A stretch of DNA of 64,000 nucleotides from positions 124,001-188,000 of the forward strand of contig JAURWY010000017.1 in the NCBI GenBank assembly GCA_030654695.1, in the 5' to 3' direction. Below, one piece after another: positions 7,889-17,107 of the stretch. The notes below the pieces were generated by a model. It was not told the DNA's origin. It saw only the letters and a list, made by a program, of their open reading frames with translations, and made no database searches. This DNA comes from Polaromonas sp. GTDB taxonomy: Bacteria > Pseudomonadota > Gammaproteobacteria > Burkholderiales > Burkholderiaceae_C. Made by a program: the position numbers and the translations under genes. Position 1 is the stretch's first letter; every line of letters begins with the position of its first letter.

Positions 7889-8928
7889 GATCTGTCTCCC
7901 CTTGAATTTGATGCTGAAGACGCATTGTTTCGGCGTTTGTCCCACCGCTCAATGTAACCACACAGACCACCACGACCGAGCAACGCCACCAGAACAATGA
8001 TGGGGCCTAGGATCACCATCCAATGGTCAGTGACCCCCTTTAGAAGCTCTTCTAGCAACAGAAAGCTGAGGGCACCGATTAAGGGACCAAAAGTGTAGCC
8101 AATACCACCGATGACCAACATGACAATGAGTTCACCTGACACCTGAAGCGTGAAAGTTCCTGGATGTGCATAGGTGCTCAAATTTGCCAGCAACACGCCA
8201 GCTATACCGCACAGAACGCCAGACAATATATAAACTAATAAGCGATAGCGGTTCACCGGTAGTCCGAGCGCTTGGACACGCCTTGCGTTTTGTTCGGCAG
8301 CCAGCAATACCATTCCAAAGGGAGCCTTGCGCAATCGTGCCGCCCACCAAGTCAGCAACACCAGAAACACGTAAGCGACTAGATAGACTCTATTTGCAGA
8401 GCTCAAACTCCAGCCGAAGAAAGTGCTTGGAATAGCAACTGGCAATCCGTCATCTCCACCGTATTGCTTCAGGCTAACGAAGATGAAATATCCCATTTGA
8501 GCGAATGCAAGAGTAATCATCAGGAAGCCAAGACCCGTAGTTCTCAAGCTGATGACACCGGTAAGAGCTGCGACTAAAGCACAGCTTCCGATGGCCCATG
8601 CAATGTGTACCCAGCCGCTACTTTGTCCATGAAAGGCTGGGAGCGCAACGCAGTAGGCACCGATGCCAACAAAGAGTGCATGACCAAGACTAGCCAAGCC
8701 ACCCAAACCCAACGCAAGGTGGAGCGCGGTGGCAGCAATCGCATAAATGAGCATGCGAGCTACCACTGTCAGATAGTAAGGCTGGTCGGTCGCCGATGTC
8801 CAGATAGGTAATATGGCGAGAAGTATAAAAAGCCCCACGGGGAGCACAACCGCTATCTGCAACGCTTTCTTTTGACCGGCAGCAGGGCTCACAGGGTTCG
8901 ACGCCATATTTTTTTTAGTTTTTTGCAT
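7885..8928 (-). CDS. livM: Branched-chain-type ABC transporter permease (LivM-like)
   Basis: 347 residues from ATG 8928; a TTG at 8937 overlapping the livH stop is an alternative. About nine to ten hydrophobic segments, with the family hallmarks LALGLGGLASLGHALFVGIG near residue 70 and GGIGYTFGPLIGALSFLLL near 285. It is an inner-membrane permease that partners LivH. Translationally coupled on both sides. Confidence 0.9.
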   Translation of the reverse strand: MQKTKKNMASNPVSPAAGQKKALQIAVVLPVGLFILLAILPIWTSATDQPYYLTVVARMLIYAIAATALHLALGLGGLASLGHALFVGIGAYCVALPAFHGQSSGWVHIAWAIGSCALVAALTGVISLRTTGLGFLMITLAFAQMGYFIFVSLKQYGGDDGLPVAIPSTFFGWSLSSANRVYLVAYVFLVLLTWWAARLRKAPFGMVLLAAEQNARRVQALGLPVNRYRLLVYILSGVLCGIAGVLLANLSTYAHPGTFTLQVSGELIVMLVIGGIGYTFGPLIGALSFLLLEELLKGVTDHWMVILGPIIVLVALLGRGGLCGYIERWDKRRNNASSASNSRGDRS

Positions 8929-8933
8929 GACAG

Positions 8934-9854
8934 TCAATCTTTGTACAAGCGGAACAGCCCTTGGGGTCGAAACGCCAGAACAGTTGCCATTAGCACGTAG
9001 ACGGCCATAGATGCGAGTGCTGGTCCCGCTGCGTTAGCAACTTGGCGGTCAAAAAACTCGCGTAATAAAAGTGGAAATAGTACCTTTCCGAGTGTGTCGA
9101 CGACGCCCACAATCAGTGCAGCGTAGAACGCGCCGCTCACTGACCCGATACCACCTATGACGATGACCAGAAGCACTGTGACAAGTACCCCATCCCCCAT
9201 GCCAGATTGAATGGACAGCATCGGACCAGCCATTGCTCCAGCCAATCCTGCCAATCCTGCACCAATGGTAAATAGCAAAGCGTTCAGAGCTCGTATGTTT
9301 ACTCCCAGCGCGCCAACAAGTCCAGGATTCACGGAACCGGCGCGGATAAGTGTGCCAAGTCGCGTTCGTTGAATCAGCCAGTAGGCTGCCGCAGCTACGG
9401 CAAGGCCCACTCCAATGATGAGCAACCTATAGACTGAGTATGTGAATCCCCACAGTTCAAACGATCCGTTCAATGAGTCCGGCAGTGAGACAAAGTACGG
9501 CTGGTTGCCCCAGATGATTCGTGTCAATTCATTGAAGAACATGACCAATCCGAATGTGGCCAAAACGTGGTCAAGGTGAGATCGACGATAGAGGCGTGAT
9601 ACTGTTGTGTACTCAAGAAAAAGACCGATAGCCATGCAGGCCCCAACACCAGACAAGATACTAACTAAGAACGAGCCAGTGTGATTGAGGGTTACTGCTC
9701 CTACGTACGCCCCCATCATGTAAAGCGCCCCATGAGCTAGGTTTACAAAACTCATAATGCCGAAGACAAGTGTCAGTCCTGCTGCCAAGAGGAATAGCAA
9801 AACGCCATACTGCAGGCCATTCAGCATCAACGAAAGAAATAAAGTCGCGCTCAT
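8934..9854 (-). CDS. livH: Branched-chain-type ABC transporter permease (LivH-like)
   Basis: 306 residues with an ATG at 9854 and GGACTCTCC-type purine-rich upstream sequence. LivH hallmarks: LNGLQYGVLLFLLAAGLTLVFGIM at the N-terminus, FVNLAHGALYMMGAY, and GGIGSVSGAFYAALIVGVV. Roughly eight membrane segments. It forms the transmembrane channel with LivM. The gene lies 27 nt downstream of the binding protein gene. Confidence 0.92.
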   Translation of the reverse strand: MSATLFLSLMLNGLQYGVLLFLLAAGLTLVFGIMSFVNLAHGALYMMGAYVGAVTLNHTGSFLVSILSGVGACMAIGLFLEYTTVSRLYRRSHLDHVLATFGLVMFFNELTRIIWGNQPYFVSLPDSLNGSFELWGFTYSVYRLLIIGVGLAVAAAAYWLIQRTRLGTLIRAGSVNPGLVGALGVNIRALNALLFTIGAGLAGLAGAMAGPMLSIQSGMGDGVLVTVLLVIVIGGIGSVSGAFYAALIVGVVDTLGKVLFPLLLREFFDRQVANAAGPALASMAVYVLMATVLAFRPQGLFRLYKD

Positions 9855-9881
9855 GGAGAGTCCTTACGAAGTACGGATTTC

Positions 9882-11069
9882 TTAACGAAGCGCGCAGTCT
9901 TTTGCGTAGCTATCTTTGTGCGCGGTCAACGAAGTGGCAATTTGCTTCATCTCTACACGGTCACCATTTTCAGCAGCCTGGAAGACATAGAAGTTCTGAA
10001 TTGGCATGTTGTTGTTGTTAAACGCGAATGTCCCTCGCACGGTACGGAATGACTTGCCGGCTTCTTTGATGGCGGAGGTCAGTGAGCGCTTGTCGTTTGC
10101 CTTGTTTCCAGCACTTCGGATTGCTACGTCCAAAATATTTGCTGCATCAAATCCGGTAGCTGCGTAAAGGCTCGGCGTACGTTTGTATTTCTGCTCGTAC
10201 GCTGCAACGAATCGGCGGGAATCGGGGTTCTCCAACCCGGCATCCCAAAGTGCGCTCGAGTAAACGCCTACTGCCTGATTCCGAAGTGCAGGCAGCGTGG
10301 TCGCATCCACCGTAAAAACGGTAAACATAGGTGTTTTCTTCGCCAAGCCTGCTTGGTTCATCTGCTTTATGAAGTTGATGCCCATACCGCCCGAGTAGAA
10401 GAAGAAAACAGCGTCCGCGTTGGATGCTTGAATTTGGGCAATTTCAGCGGAGTAGTCGGACTGGTTCATTTGGCTGTAAATCTCGTCGACTACCGTACCC
10501 TTGTAGAAGCGCTTAAACCCATTGAGCATGTCACGTCCCGCTTGGTAGTTCGGTGCTAACAGTAGAACGCGCTTCACTCCTTGCTTTGTCAAATAGCTTC
10601 CCATACCTTCGGATGCGCCGTCGCTTTGCCAAGCAAGGGTGAAAACGTTGGCCTTGCAGCCTGCTCCTGCCAGTGTGGACGGCCCGGCGTTAGTGGCAAG
10701 GGCCGGAGTACCCGACTCAACAATCAACGGTAGCGAGGCCATCAAAACATTTGTGAACCCGAGCCCGACTAGGACGTCTACTTTGTCCTTTTCGATGTAC
10801 TTTCGAATAATTTGGTTACCCAGTTCTGGGCGAACTTGGTCATCCTCTTTAAGCACAGTCACAGTTTGGCCGCCGAGCTTGCCTTTTAGCAATTCGACTC
10901 CAAGCATGAAGCCGTCGTATTGCTCTTGGCCAAGAATGCCAACAGGACCAGACATGACTCCGGAAAAGCCAACTTTTACGTCAGCATGCACTGTTGTGTT
11001 ACTGAGCAAGAGAGCGCCAAATGCCAGTACTGCAGTTGTTGCCTTGATGCGTAATTTGAACGAGTTCAT
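9882..11069 (-). CDS. Periplasmic binding protein of branched-chain-type ABC importer
   Basis: 395 residues from ATG 11069, chosen because AAGGAGAC lies just upstream; the frame extends 12 codons further without a ribosome site. A Sec signal peptide covers about residues 1-28 (LRIKATTAVLAFGALLLS, cleavage after VHA), followed by DVKVGFSGVMSGPVGILGQEQ of the type I periplasmic-binding fold (Peripla_BP_6). It captures the substrate for LivHMGF. Related proteins bind amino acids, amides or aromatic acids; the hyuAB neighbours favour a lactam/hydantoin-like or ketone-derived ligand, which is inference. Confidence 0.9.
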   Translation of the reverse strand: MNSFKLRIKATTAVLAFGALLLSNTTVHADVKVGFSGVMSGPVGILGQEQYDGFMLGVELLKGKLGGQTVTVLKEDDQVRPELGNQIIRKYIEKDKVDVLVGLGFTNVLMASLPLIVESGTPALATNAGPSTLAGAGCKANVFTLAWQSDGASEGMGSYLTKQGVKRVLLLAPNYQAGRDMLNGFKRFYKGTVVDEIYSQMNQSDYSAEIAQIQASNADAVFFFYSGGMGINFIKQMNQAGLAKKTPMFTVFTVDATTLPALRNQAVGVYSSALWDAGLENPDSRRFVAAYEQKYKRTPSLYAATGFDAANILDVAIRSAGNKANDKRSLTSAIKEAGKSFRTVRGTFAFNNNNMPIQNFYVFQAAENGDRVEMKQIATSLTAHKDSYAKDCALR

Positions 11070-11134
11070 ATTGTCTCCTTTTAGGTGGTTTCTAGAAATT
11101 TTCAAACGGATTCAGGAAAGTGAGAGCGGTCAAG

Positions 11135-11827
11135 TTATCGCCGAACAGACGATTTTGGGTTTCTTTGTTTGGTAACTGCCGTAGTAGGGCGACGGGCCGC
11201 TTTCGTAGTGGCCTGAGCAGCAATAGGAAGTGGGCTGTTAAGCCTGTCTCCTTTGAGATCCTCTAGCCAGACCAGTACTTCATTGGCCCACGAGATTTCC
11301 ATCTCAGCGCGACGGACGAGGCCATGGAAGGCGAACCATTTCATGCCCGTGATGAAGCCATGATTCTCCGCAGGTTCTTTTTCTAGGCGGTCTCGACTTC
11401 GGTCATGAGTGCGCTCTGCAATCGCATCTCGCTCAGAACACCAAGTCTCGAGCCTTTCCTCATAATGGTCTCGATGTCGAATTGCATGGTGACGAATGAC
11501 ATCGAAATCTGAACGATCCAAGAACAAAAACCGAACGAGTTCGGCATCTCGCTCAGGCGGATGCTCTGCATCGCTGCTTTCAACCCACGTTTGAAGAGCG
11601 GCTCGACCAGTTGTCGTAACCCGATAAACACGTCTCTTGAGTTGGTCGCTTTCATCTGTCTCGCCTTCAATCCAACCAAGGTTGACGAGCTTCTTTAGCT
11701 CCGGGTAAATCTGGCTCGGCAGCGCTTCCCACATGGAACCAGCGCCATCTGAGAACCTGCGGCCGAGCGTATAGCCAGATGCTGGTGTCGTACTAAGAAA
11801 ACCGAGGATGGCGTGACGAAGTGACAT
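11135..11827 (-). CDS. PadR-family transcriptional regulator
   Basis: 230 residues. The N-terminal winged helix (MSLRHAILGFLSTTPASGYT, then SQIYPELKKLVNLGWIE and RRVYRVTTTGR) is typical of PadR. The middle resembles the C-terminal four-helix dimerisation region (Vir_act_alpha_C). A basic, low-complexity tail (TTKAARRPTTAVTKQRNPKSSVRR) ends the protein. The gene sits inside the operon between the enzymes and the transporter, so it probably senses the substrate and controls this run. The ligand is unknown. Confidence 0.85.
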   Translation of the reverse strand: MSLRHAILGFLSTTPASGYTLGRRFSDGAGSMWEALPSQIYPELKKLVNLGWIEGETDESDQLKRRVYRVTTTGRAALQTWVESSDAEHPPERDAELVRFLFLDRSDFDVIRHHAIRHRDHYEERLETWCSERDAIAERTHDRSRDRLEKEPAENHGFITGMKWFAFHGLVRRAEMEISWANEVLVWLEDLKGDRLNSPLPIAAQATTKAARRPTTAVTKQRNPKSSVRR

Positions 11828-11854
11828 GATTAAAGAGTTCAGGCTGGCGATTGA

Positions 11855-14038
11855 TTAAATTGCGGGGTAGTCCAAGCCCTTAAGCTCAAGAACTATGTCG
11901 TCTAATGGTGTGAGGCCCCGTTCGTGAACATCGACCGCAAGCAAGTCGCCATTGATAGGGCAATACCATCCGGTTATCGCCAGACTCTCGTGCAGGGTGA
12001 TGTTCCACTCATCAGGCAACCTCTCGTAAAGGCACGCAATCGCACCCTCCCGCCAGCGCGTGGAGCCCGTGGCCAAGATGGCACCAGCGCTTGAAACCAC
12101 CTGAATTCCTTGAGGGCTAGTACGCAATGACAGGTTGTCGCTTATGTTGCCAACAACCTCCCCCTGTTGCTTTGGCGCTTCGGTTCTGCCATTTTTCGCA
12201 CCGATGCGTTCGTTACGGGCCTTGTCTCGGCACACCTCTGTTTGCGCGATATCTGCCTTTCCGTCAATGGAGATGATTGCGCCGTAGACCAGTTTGGCTG
12301 CCTCTTGCGAAACTACTCTGTTGCGGACATCCTTAGCGACAAGTTCTGCGTCACGCTGCAGTGGATCACCAAAGCCGCCACCTCCTTGCCAACGGACTTC
12401 GAAAACGTCCGTATCGGTCATTAACCGATGACCGGGTTTTGGACCTAGCTCTTCCCATCGTCCACTGGATTGTGTAACTCCCTTCTCCACAGCACCTACA
12501 CCAAACCTCTGTCGCACGGTCGACCCTGGCCATCCACCAGAGAGCCCCGTTGAGTTAGGTACTTCGGCCCCATGAGTCATGATGAGAGCATCTGCACTTT
12601 GAATGCCTCCAAGCGTCAGGGCTAGTTCCACTGCACGCCCACCGCGATACCGTCCAGGGCCACCTGTATCTTTTGCCATGCGGCGGTAGAGATAGAACAG
12701 TGGCGCGACCTGCTCGTTGCGCTCAACGTCAGCAATGGAAGGCACGGGCGCATTGTTGGGACCACCTGCGCAAACACCATCCTTGCTGGCAAATGCACCG
12801 GAGCCGCCCGCAAGCGGGTCCATCAGGTGAAGTCCGAACACCTCGCCAAACTGATTTCGACCCCCAAGGTTGAATGTCGCCATAGTTCCAGAACTAACTG
12901 CCTGTGTTCGAGGCGAATATTCAGGTGAACATGCGAGGAGCTTGTTGAGGACAGCATTTACAGCATTCGATACAACCCAGATTGTTTCGACTGTTGCGGA
13001 ACCAACAGGTGCGGGGAATGTGGCGGTGCAAACGAGCCCATCCGGGGCCACTACTTCGCAGCAATTCAAAAGTCCTTGGTTCCAAGGGATGTCATAGGCC
13101 AAGGTCGGGAACAAACCGCCAGTAACTCCACCCATGAGACCGGCGCGGGTGCAATTGATGAACCCAGGTGCTTGGGGTGACGAGTCCGACAGGTCAAACA
13201 ACAAGTGGTCAGCTTTCTTGATTAGCTTGACATCCACCTTGTAAAGTTTGTTCTCGTGGCCATCGTGCTCAAGGAAGTCTGATGCGTGAAACTCTCCATC
13301 AGGAAGTGATTTGAGTCGTGCGCGAAGTCGCGTCTCAGATGCTGAAATCATGCGCAGCATCACTTCCTTGATGGTGGCGGCTCCATAGCGTCGTACCAGT
13401 GCGGTGGTTCGGTCGCGAGCAACATTGATGGTTGCAACAAACGCGCGAATGTCCAACCCTAGTTGAGCAGGTAGGCGTGAAGCCGTGAGTACCATGTCCA
13501 GTACGTCTTCACGCATCTCACCGCCGTCCACCAGCTTCACACAGGGAATACGCATGCCCTCTTGGTAAACCGACCGCGCCTTAGGAGACCAGCTTGCAAA
13601 GTCCATTCCGCCGACGTCGGTTTCATGAGCTTCAACGCCGGCCCAGGCAATCAGTTCACCATCAACGAAGATAGGGCCTGTAAGTTGAACGTCATTTTGA
13701 TGGAGTGCCCCAACATAAGGGTCATTGCCCAAGAACATGTCCCCATCTTTCAAGGTGAAGTGCGGCCTTGAGGCAATGTGACGAATAAGCGTACCGACGA
13801 CAGGGGCCTGGTAGGTAACCTGAAACCCCATCGATGCGAAGGAACCGTTAGGTAGGTAAATTCCCGTGAAAAAGTCTGACGCTTCGGTCACTGTTGGAGA
13901 ACCCGACGCGCTTTGCAGGGCAACACGCATATCTTCCGTCATGGCAATCAGGCGATTCCGAATTACCTCATATGTGATTGGGTTCAGGTTCGGGCTCTCG
14001 GAAACTTGAGCGAGCGAATTTTTGGATTTGGTATTCAT
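11855..14038 (-). CDS. hyuB: Hydantoinase B/oxoprolinase-family subunit with C-terminal carboxylase-gamma-like extension
   Basis: 727 residues. Residues 1 to about 570 are HyuB: NPITYEVIRNRLIAMTEDMR start, FLGNDPYVGALHQNDV, WAGVEAHETDVGG with conserved His/Asp, and VRWQGGGGFGDPL near the end. The last 150 residues are absent from ordinary HyuB and end in LHESLAITGWYCPINGDLLAVDV, which resembles the gamma subunit of acetone/acetophenone carboxylase, whose zinc ribbon is CPxCG; here the second Cys is lost (CPING). With HyuA it would hydrolyse a cyclic amide or carboxylate a ketone with ATP. Which reaction is used cannot be told from sequence. Confidence 0.85.
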   Translation of the reverse strand: MNTKSKNSLAQVSESPNLNPITYEVIRNRLIAMTEDMRVALQSASGSPTVTEASDFFTGIYLPNGSFASMGFQVTYQAPVVGTLIRHIASRPHFTLKDGDMFLGNDPYVGALHQNDVQLTGPIFVDGELIAWAGVEAHETDVGGMDFASWSPKARSVYQEGMRIPCVKLVDGGEMREDVLDMVLTASRLPAQLGLDIRAFVATINVARDRTTALVRRYGAATIKEVMLRMISASETRLRARLKSLPDGEFHASDFLEHDGHENKLYKVDVKLIKKADHLLFDLSDSSPQAPGFINCTRAGLMGGVTGGLFPTLAYDIPWNQGLLNCCEVVAPDGLVCTATFPAPVGSATVETIWVVSNAVNAVLNKLLACSPEYSPRTQAVSSGTMATFNLGGRNQFGEVFGLHLMDPLAGGSGAFASKDGVCAGGPNNAPVPSIADVERNEQVAPLFYLYRRMAKDTGGPGRYRGGRAVELALTLGGIQSADALIMTHGAEVPNSTGLSGGWPGSTVRQRFGVGAVEKGVTQSSGRWEELGPKPGHRLMTDTDVFEVRWQGGGGFGDPLQRDAELVAKDVRNRVVSQEAAKLVYGAIISIDGKADIAQTEVCRDKARNERIGAKNGRTEAPKQQGEVVGNISDNLSLRTSPQGIQVVSSAGAILATGSTRWREGAIACLYERLPDEWNITLHESLAITGWYCPINGDLLAVDVHERGLTPLDDIVLELKGLDYPAI

Positions 14039-14045
14039 AGTTTCC

Positions 14046-16148
14046 TTAAGCGGTCAAACGGACTTCAAGATGCCCCTGTGCATCAGCGGCTGCCCACGCG
14101 CCGGGTGGAACCACCACACTTTGGCCTGGGTATTCGATGATGCAGGGGCCACTGACGGATTGGCCCGGACGCGGCAAAGTCGTTCGGTATATGGTTGTTG
14201 CGACGGGCTTTGCGGGGTCATCAAAGACGACATCGCGTTTGCCGATTTCCTGCATCAGCTCTCCTTCCCCGACCATGTCGGGTATGGGTAGCTGTCCTTT
14301 TCCGATGACGCGAACGGAGAGCAGCTCAAAACCCGCATCTGCTGAACCAGCTCCCTTGCCGAACACTGTTTCGTATGCGCTCTCGAAGCGTGCAATCGTT
14401 TTAGAAAATGCGGACTTCGCATCAGTCACAACAGTGCTATTGGATTCGCCCCATACAACGTCGAGGTTGTGCGCCTGGCCGCGGTATCGCAGGGCAAGAG
14501 ACACTTCACAGTGCAGCTCGACTGCATCCGCCAGAGCCAATGCCGTGTTTGCATCGTAAATTGCCGCATTGATGGTTTCCAGCAACGTATTCAGTTCTTC
14601 AGCTGTCGGCTCCACCCTTCCGCTCAGTCGTAGGTAATATGGCCTTGTGACCGTCAATCCAAGGTCGCTGTTGGCCGTGCCAAACGCAGACTGCGCAGTC
14701 GCGGCTGCGGGAATGACAAATCTGTCAAGGCCAAGTTCACGAGCGAGCACCCAAGCATGGGAAGGGCCAGCACCACCATTCGCATACAGCACGAAGTCTC
14801 TAGGGTCGTGGCCGCGTTCAATAGTGACGCGTCGAAGCAAATCGGCCATCTTGTTGTCGAGTACTTCACGAATGCCCCATGCGGCTGCCGGCACAGTGAT
14901 TCCAAGCGGTGAGGCAATATGCTCCTCGATTGCTTGTTTTGCACGAGTGACATCGAGCTTCATTCGGCCGCCGATGAAATAGTCGGCGTCCAGCACACCA
15001 AGAACCAGATCGGCGTCAGTGGATGTTGGCTTGAGGCCACCTCGCCCATAGCATGCTGGGCCCGGGTTTGCGCCGGCGCTTTGCGGTCCAACGCTCAAAT
15101 CGCCAAAGTTGACTGAAGCGAGACTACCCCCTCCGGCGCCAATCGATGCCACATCGATTGAGGGGACGCTGATGTCTGCGCCAGCAAGGTCAATTGACGA
15201 ACGCATCATGGGTTGTCCATTGACAATGACTCCAACGTCAAAGCTCGTGCCACCAATGTCAACGCTCAGGATGTTGCGTTCACCACGTTGCTTTCCAACA
15301 GCGATGGACCCCATGACACCTGCGGCCGGACCCGAGAAGATTGCAACGGCAGGCCGGTCGTTGAGCAAGCGCGTGGGGAGAACGCCTCCCGCACTTGTCA
15401 TCATTAGTATGGGAACACGCATGCCTGCGTCTCGCAGCGTCGACTCGAGGAGCGCGAGGTAACGGCCAGCGATTGGACCAAGCATTGCATTTGCGACTGT
15501 AGTTCCCATGCGGGCGTACTCCCCCACGACCGGAGAGATTTGATGCGAAAGCGTGACGAAAGCCCCCGTGAGAGTTTCTCGAACAATACGCTCAAGGCTC
15601 AATTCATGAACGGGATTAGTGGTTGCCCACAGAGTACAGATAGCCACCGCTTCTACATTTCGCCGACGCCATTTTTCTAGGTCTGTGCGAAATGCTTCTT
15701 CATTGAGCTTCTGGAGTACTCGGCCATTCGCATCTATGCGCTCAACGACCTCCATCACGCGCTCTCTAGGAACCAGAGGTGCATATCGCTCATGCAGCAT
15801 CCAATCGCATACCTCGAGCTCAGATAGTCCCGCGGTCTGACGACGCATACGTCCGATTTCGAGAGTGTCTCCAAAACCAGCTGTAGTGATGACCAGAGTT
15901 GGGGCCCCGTTGCCGGTAAGGAGTGCATTCAGTCCAACAGTTGTCCCATGGCCGAAGCGTTCAATTCCCGAGCAGAAGGTTTTGAAGTCCAACTTGAAAT
16001 GCTCTGCGGCCAGTTGCACCGCGTTTATGACCCCGCCCATGACGTCTGCTGTTGTCGGCGACTTGAAGACCCTTGCTCGACCGTCTCGTTCTGCCACCCA
16101 AAGGTCGGTGAATGTGCCACCAACGTCTGTACCAATGAAGAAACCCAT
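14046..16148 (-). CDS. hyuA: Hydantoinase A/oxoprolinase-family ATP-dependent subunit
   Basis: 700 residues. The N-terminal Hydant_A_N domain begins GTDVGGTFTDLWV (nucleotide-binding), and the central hydantoinase A domain has ILSVDIGGTSFDVGVI and LYANGGAGPSHAW. The C-terminal small domain ends with a PGQSVSGPCIIEYPGQSVVVPPG turn typical of the family. It phosphorylates the substrate carbonyl in oxoprolinases, hydantoinases and acetone carboxylases. First gene of the operon, 7 nt before hyuB. The length matches both N-methylhydantoinase A (about 690) and AcxA (about 717). Confidence 0.9.
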   Translation of the reverse strand: MGFFIGTDVGGTFTDLWVAERDGRARVFKSPTTADVMGGVINAVQLAAEHFKLDFKTFCSGIERFGHGTTVGLNALLTGNGAPTLVITTAGFGDTLEIGRMRRQTAGLSELEVCDWMLHERYAPLVPRERVMEVVERIDANGRVLQKLNEEAFRTDLEKWRRRNVEAVAICTLWATTNPVHELSLERIVRETLTGAFVTLSHQISPVVGEYARMGTTVANAMLGPIAGRYLALLESTLRDAGMRVPILMMTSAGGVLPTRLLNDRPAVAIFSGPAAGVMGSIAVGKQRGERNILSVDIGGTSFDVGVIVNGQPMMRSSIDLAGADISVPSIDVASIGAGGGSLASVNFGDLSVGPQSAGANPGPACYGRGGLKPTSTDADLVLGVLDADYFIGGRMKLDVTRAKQAIEEHIASPLGITVPAAAWGIREVLDNKMADLLRRVTIERGHDPRDFVLYANGGAGPSHAWVLARELGLDRFVIPAAATAQSAFGTANSDLGLTVTRPYYLRLSGRVEPTAEELNTLLETINAAIYDANTALALADAVELHCEVSLALRYRGQAHNLDVVWGESNSTVVTDAKSAFSKTIARFESAYETVFGKGAGSADAGFELLSVRVIGKGQLPIPDMVGEGELMQEIGKRDVVFDDPAKPVATTIYRTTLPRPGQSVSGPCIIEYPGQSVVVPPGAWAAADAQGHLEVRLTA

Positions 16149-16343
16149 GTAGCTTTACCTCTATGTTTGATGTCCCTGGCAGACACTTTTATGTTGATGA
16201 GACTTCAGCAATGAAGTCAGTAGAAGAATTTAAACACTACAACTTAAACCAGTCAATACTGTACTGTTAGGTGATTTCCCTAGGTATGAATTTCCTGGGT
16301 TTTAGTAGGCTCCAACCATTCCTAAGATGTAGTCTTTGCGAGG

Positions 16344-16858
16344 TTGACTGGGTTCGACTTCATCCATGAGTGTGTGGACATCACGGCAGACTTCGGCATT
16401 GGTGGTGATTACGTCACGCGCTTGCTGGACCGTGCCGCCACGTTTCGGGGCTACCCAAAGGAAGTTAGAACCGACAACGGACCGGAATTCACTTGCAGGG
16501 CGTTTATGACGTGGGCGCAAAAGCACAGCATCAAACACATCCTGATTGAGCCAGGCAGCCCGACCCAGAACGCGTACATTGAGAGCTTCAACGGCACCTT
16601 TCGCGATGAAGCCTTGATGAGAACTGGTTCGAATCGCTGGAGCAAGCCCGCAAGAGTATTGCCACATGGAGAACCGACTACAACGAGATCAGGCCGCACA
16701 GCAGCTGTGGGCGTGTGCCGCCAGCAACCTTCGCCGCTTTGCATCGCCAGTTAACTGGCGATGCAAAGCAAGGGAGCAAGACCGATGCAGGAATCAGTTA
16801 ATCTTGCAAACCTCGGACTTCTGGAATTTAGATTGGTACGGGGAGTGGGGGCAGGTCA
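16344..16858 (+). pseudogene. IS3-family transposase OrfB fossil (truncated and frameshifted)
   Basis: The frame from 16344 reads HECVDITADFGIGGDYVTRL, then RTDNGPEFTCRAFMTWAQ and NAYIESFNGTFRDEAL: the C-terminal half of an IS3-family integrase core including the second Asp and the Glu. A one-base loss near 16616 (TTGATGAG where TTGAATGAG is expected) shifts the frame; the next frame continues FESLEQARKSIATWR, DYNEIRPHSSCG and stops at 16799-16801. The N-terminal half and OrfA are gone. TGGTACGG...GGGGGCAGGTCA at 16834-16858 looks like the right terminal repeat. It marks the left edge of the catabolic island. Confidence 0.85.
16736..16769. repeat. 34-bp perfect palindrome inside the IS fossil
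   Basis: The left half GCTTTGCATCGCCAGTT (16736-16752) is followed directly by its exact reverse complement AACTGGCGATGCAAAGC (16753-16769), with no spacer. It overlaps the codons for the OrfB C-terminal segment AALHRQLTGDAK. It can form a 17-bp cruciform or an RNA hairpin at the transposase end. Confidence 0.9.
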
Positions 16859-17107
16859 AGGTTATGTCATGTATTTTATGGCGTACATGAATTTTCAAAA
16901 TTTCAATCGCATACTAGCTTTTGAACATTCGAGAATCTGCATCTCACAAGCAAAGGAATAAATGGATACCGCTGACACCGCATTCAAAATCATCATGGCT
17001 CAAAAGGATGGAAATCACACCGAAATGACTTCCTGCGGAAAAATTTTAGTATGGGCTTATTGCGTGGCCTCAATGATGTTTGTTTACTACATCCTTTAAG
17101 CTGAGTG
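16859..17107. other. AT-rich intergenic stretch, no supported gene
   Basis: Between the IS fossil end and the lysR stop codon. One ATG at 16962 has AAAGGAA upstream and opens a frame of about 46 codons with no recognisable motif; I do not call it. No terminator with a clear T run is seen on either strand. Confidence 0.4.
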
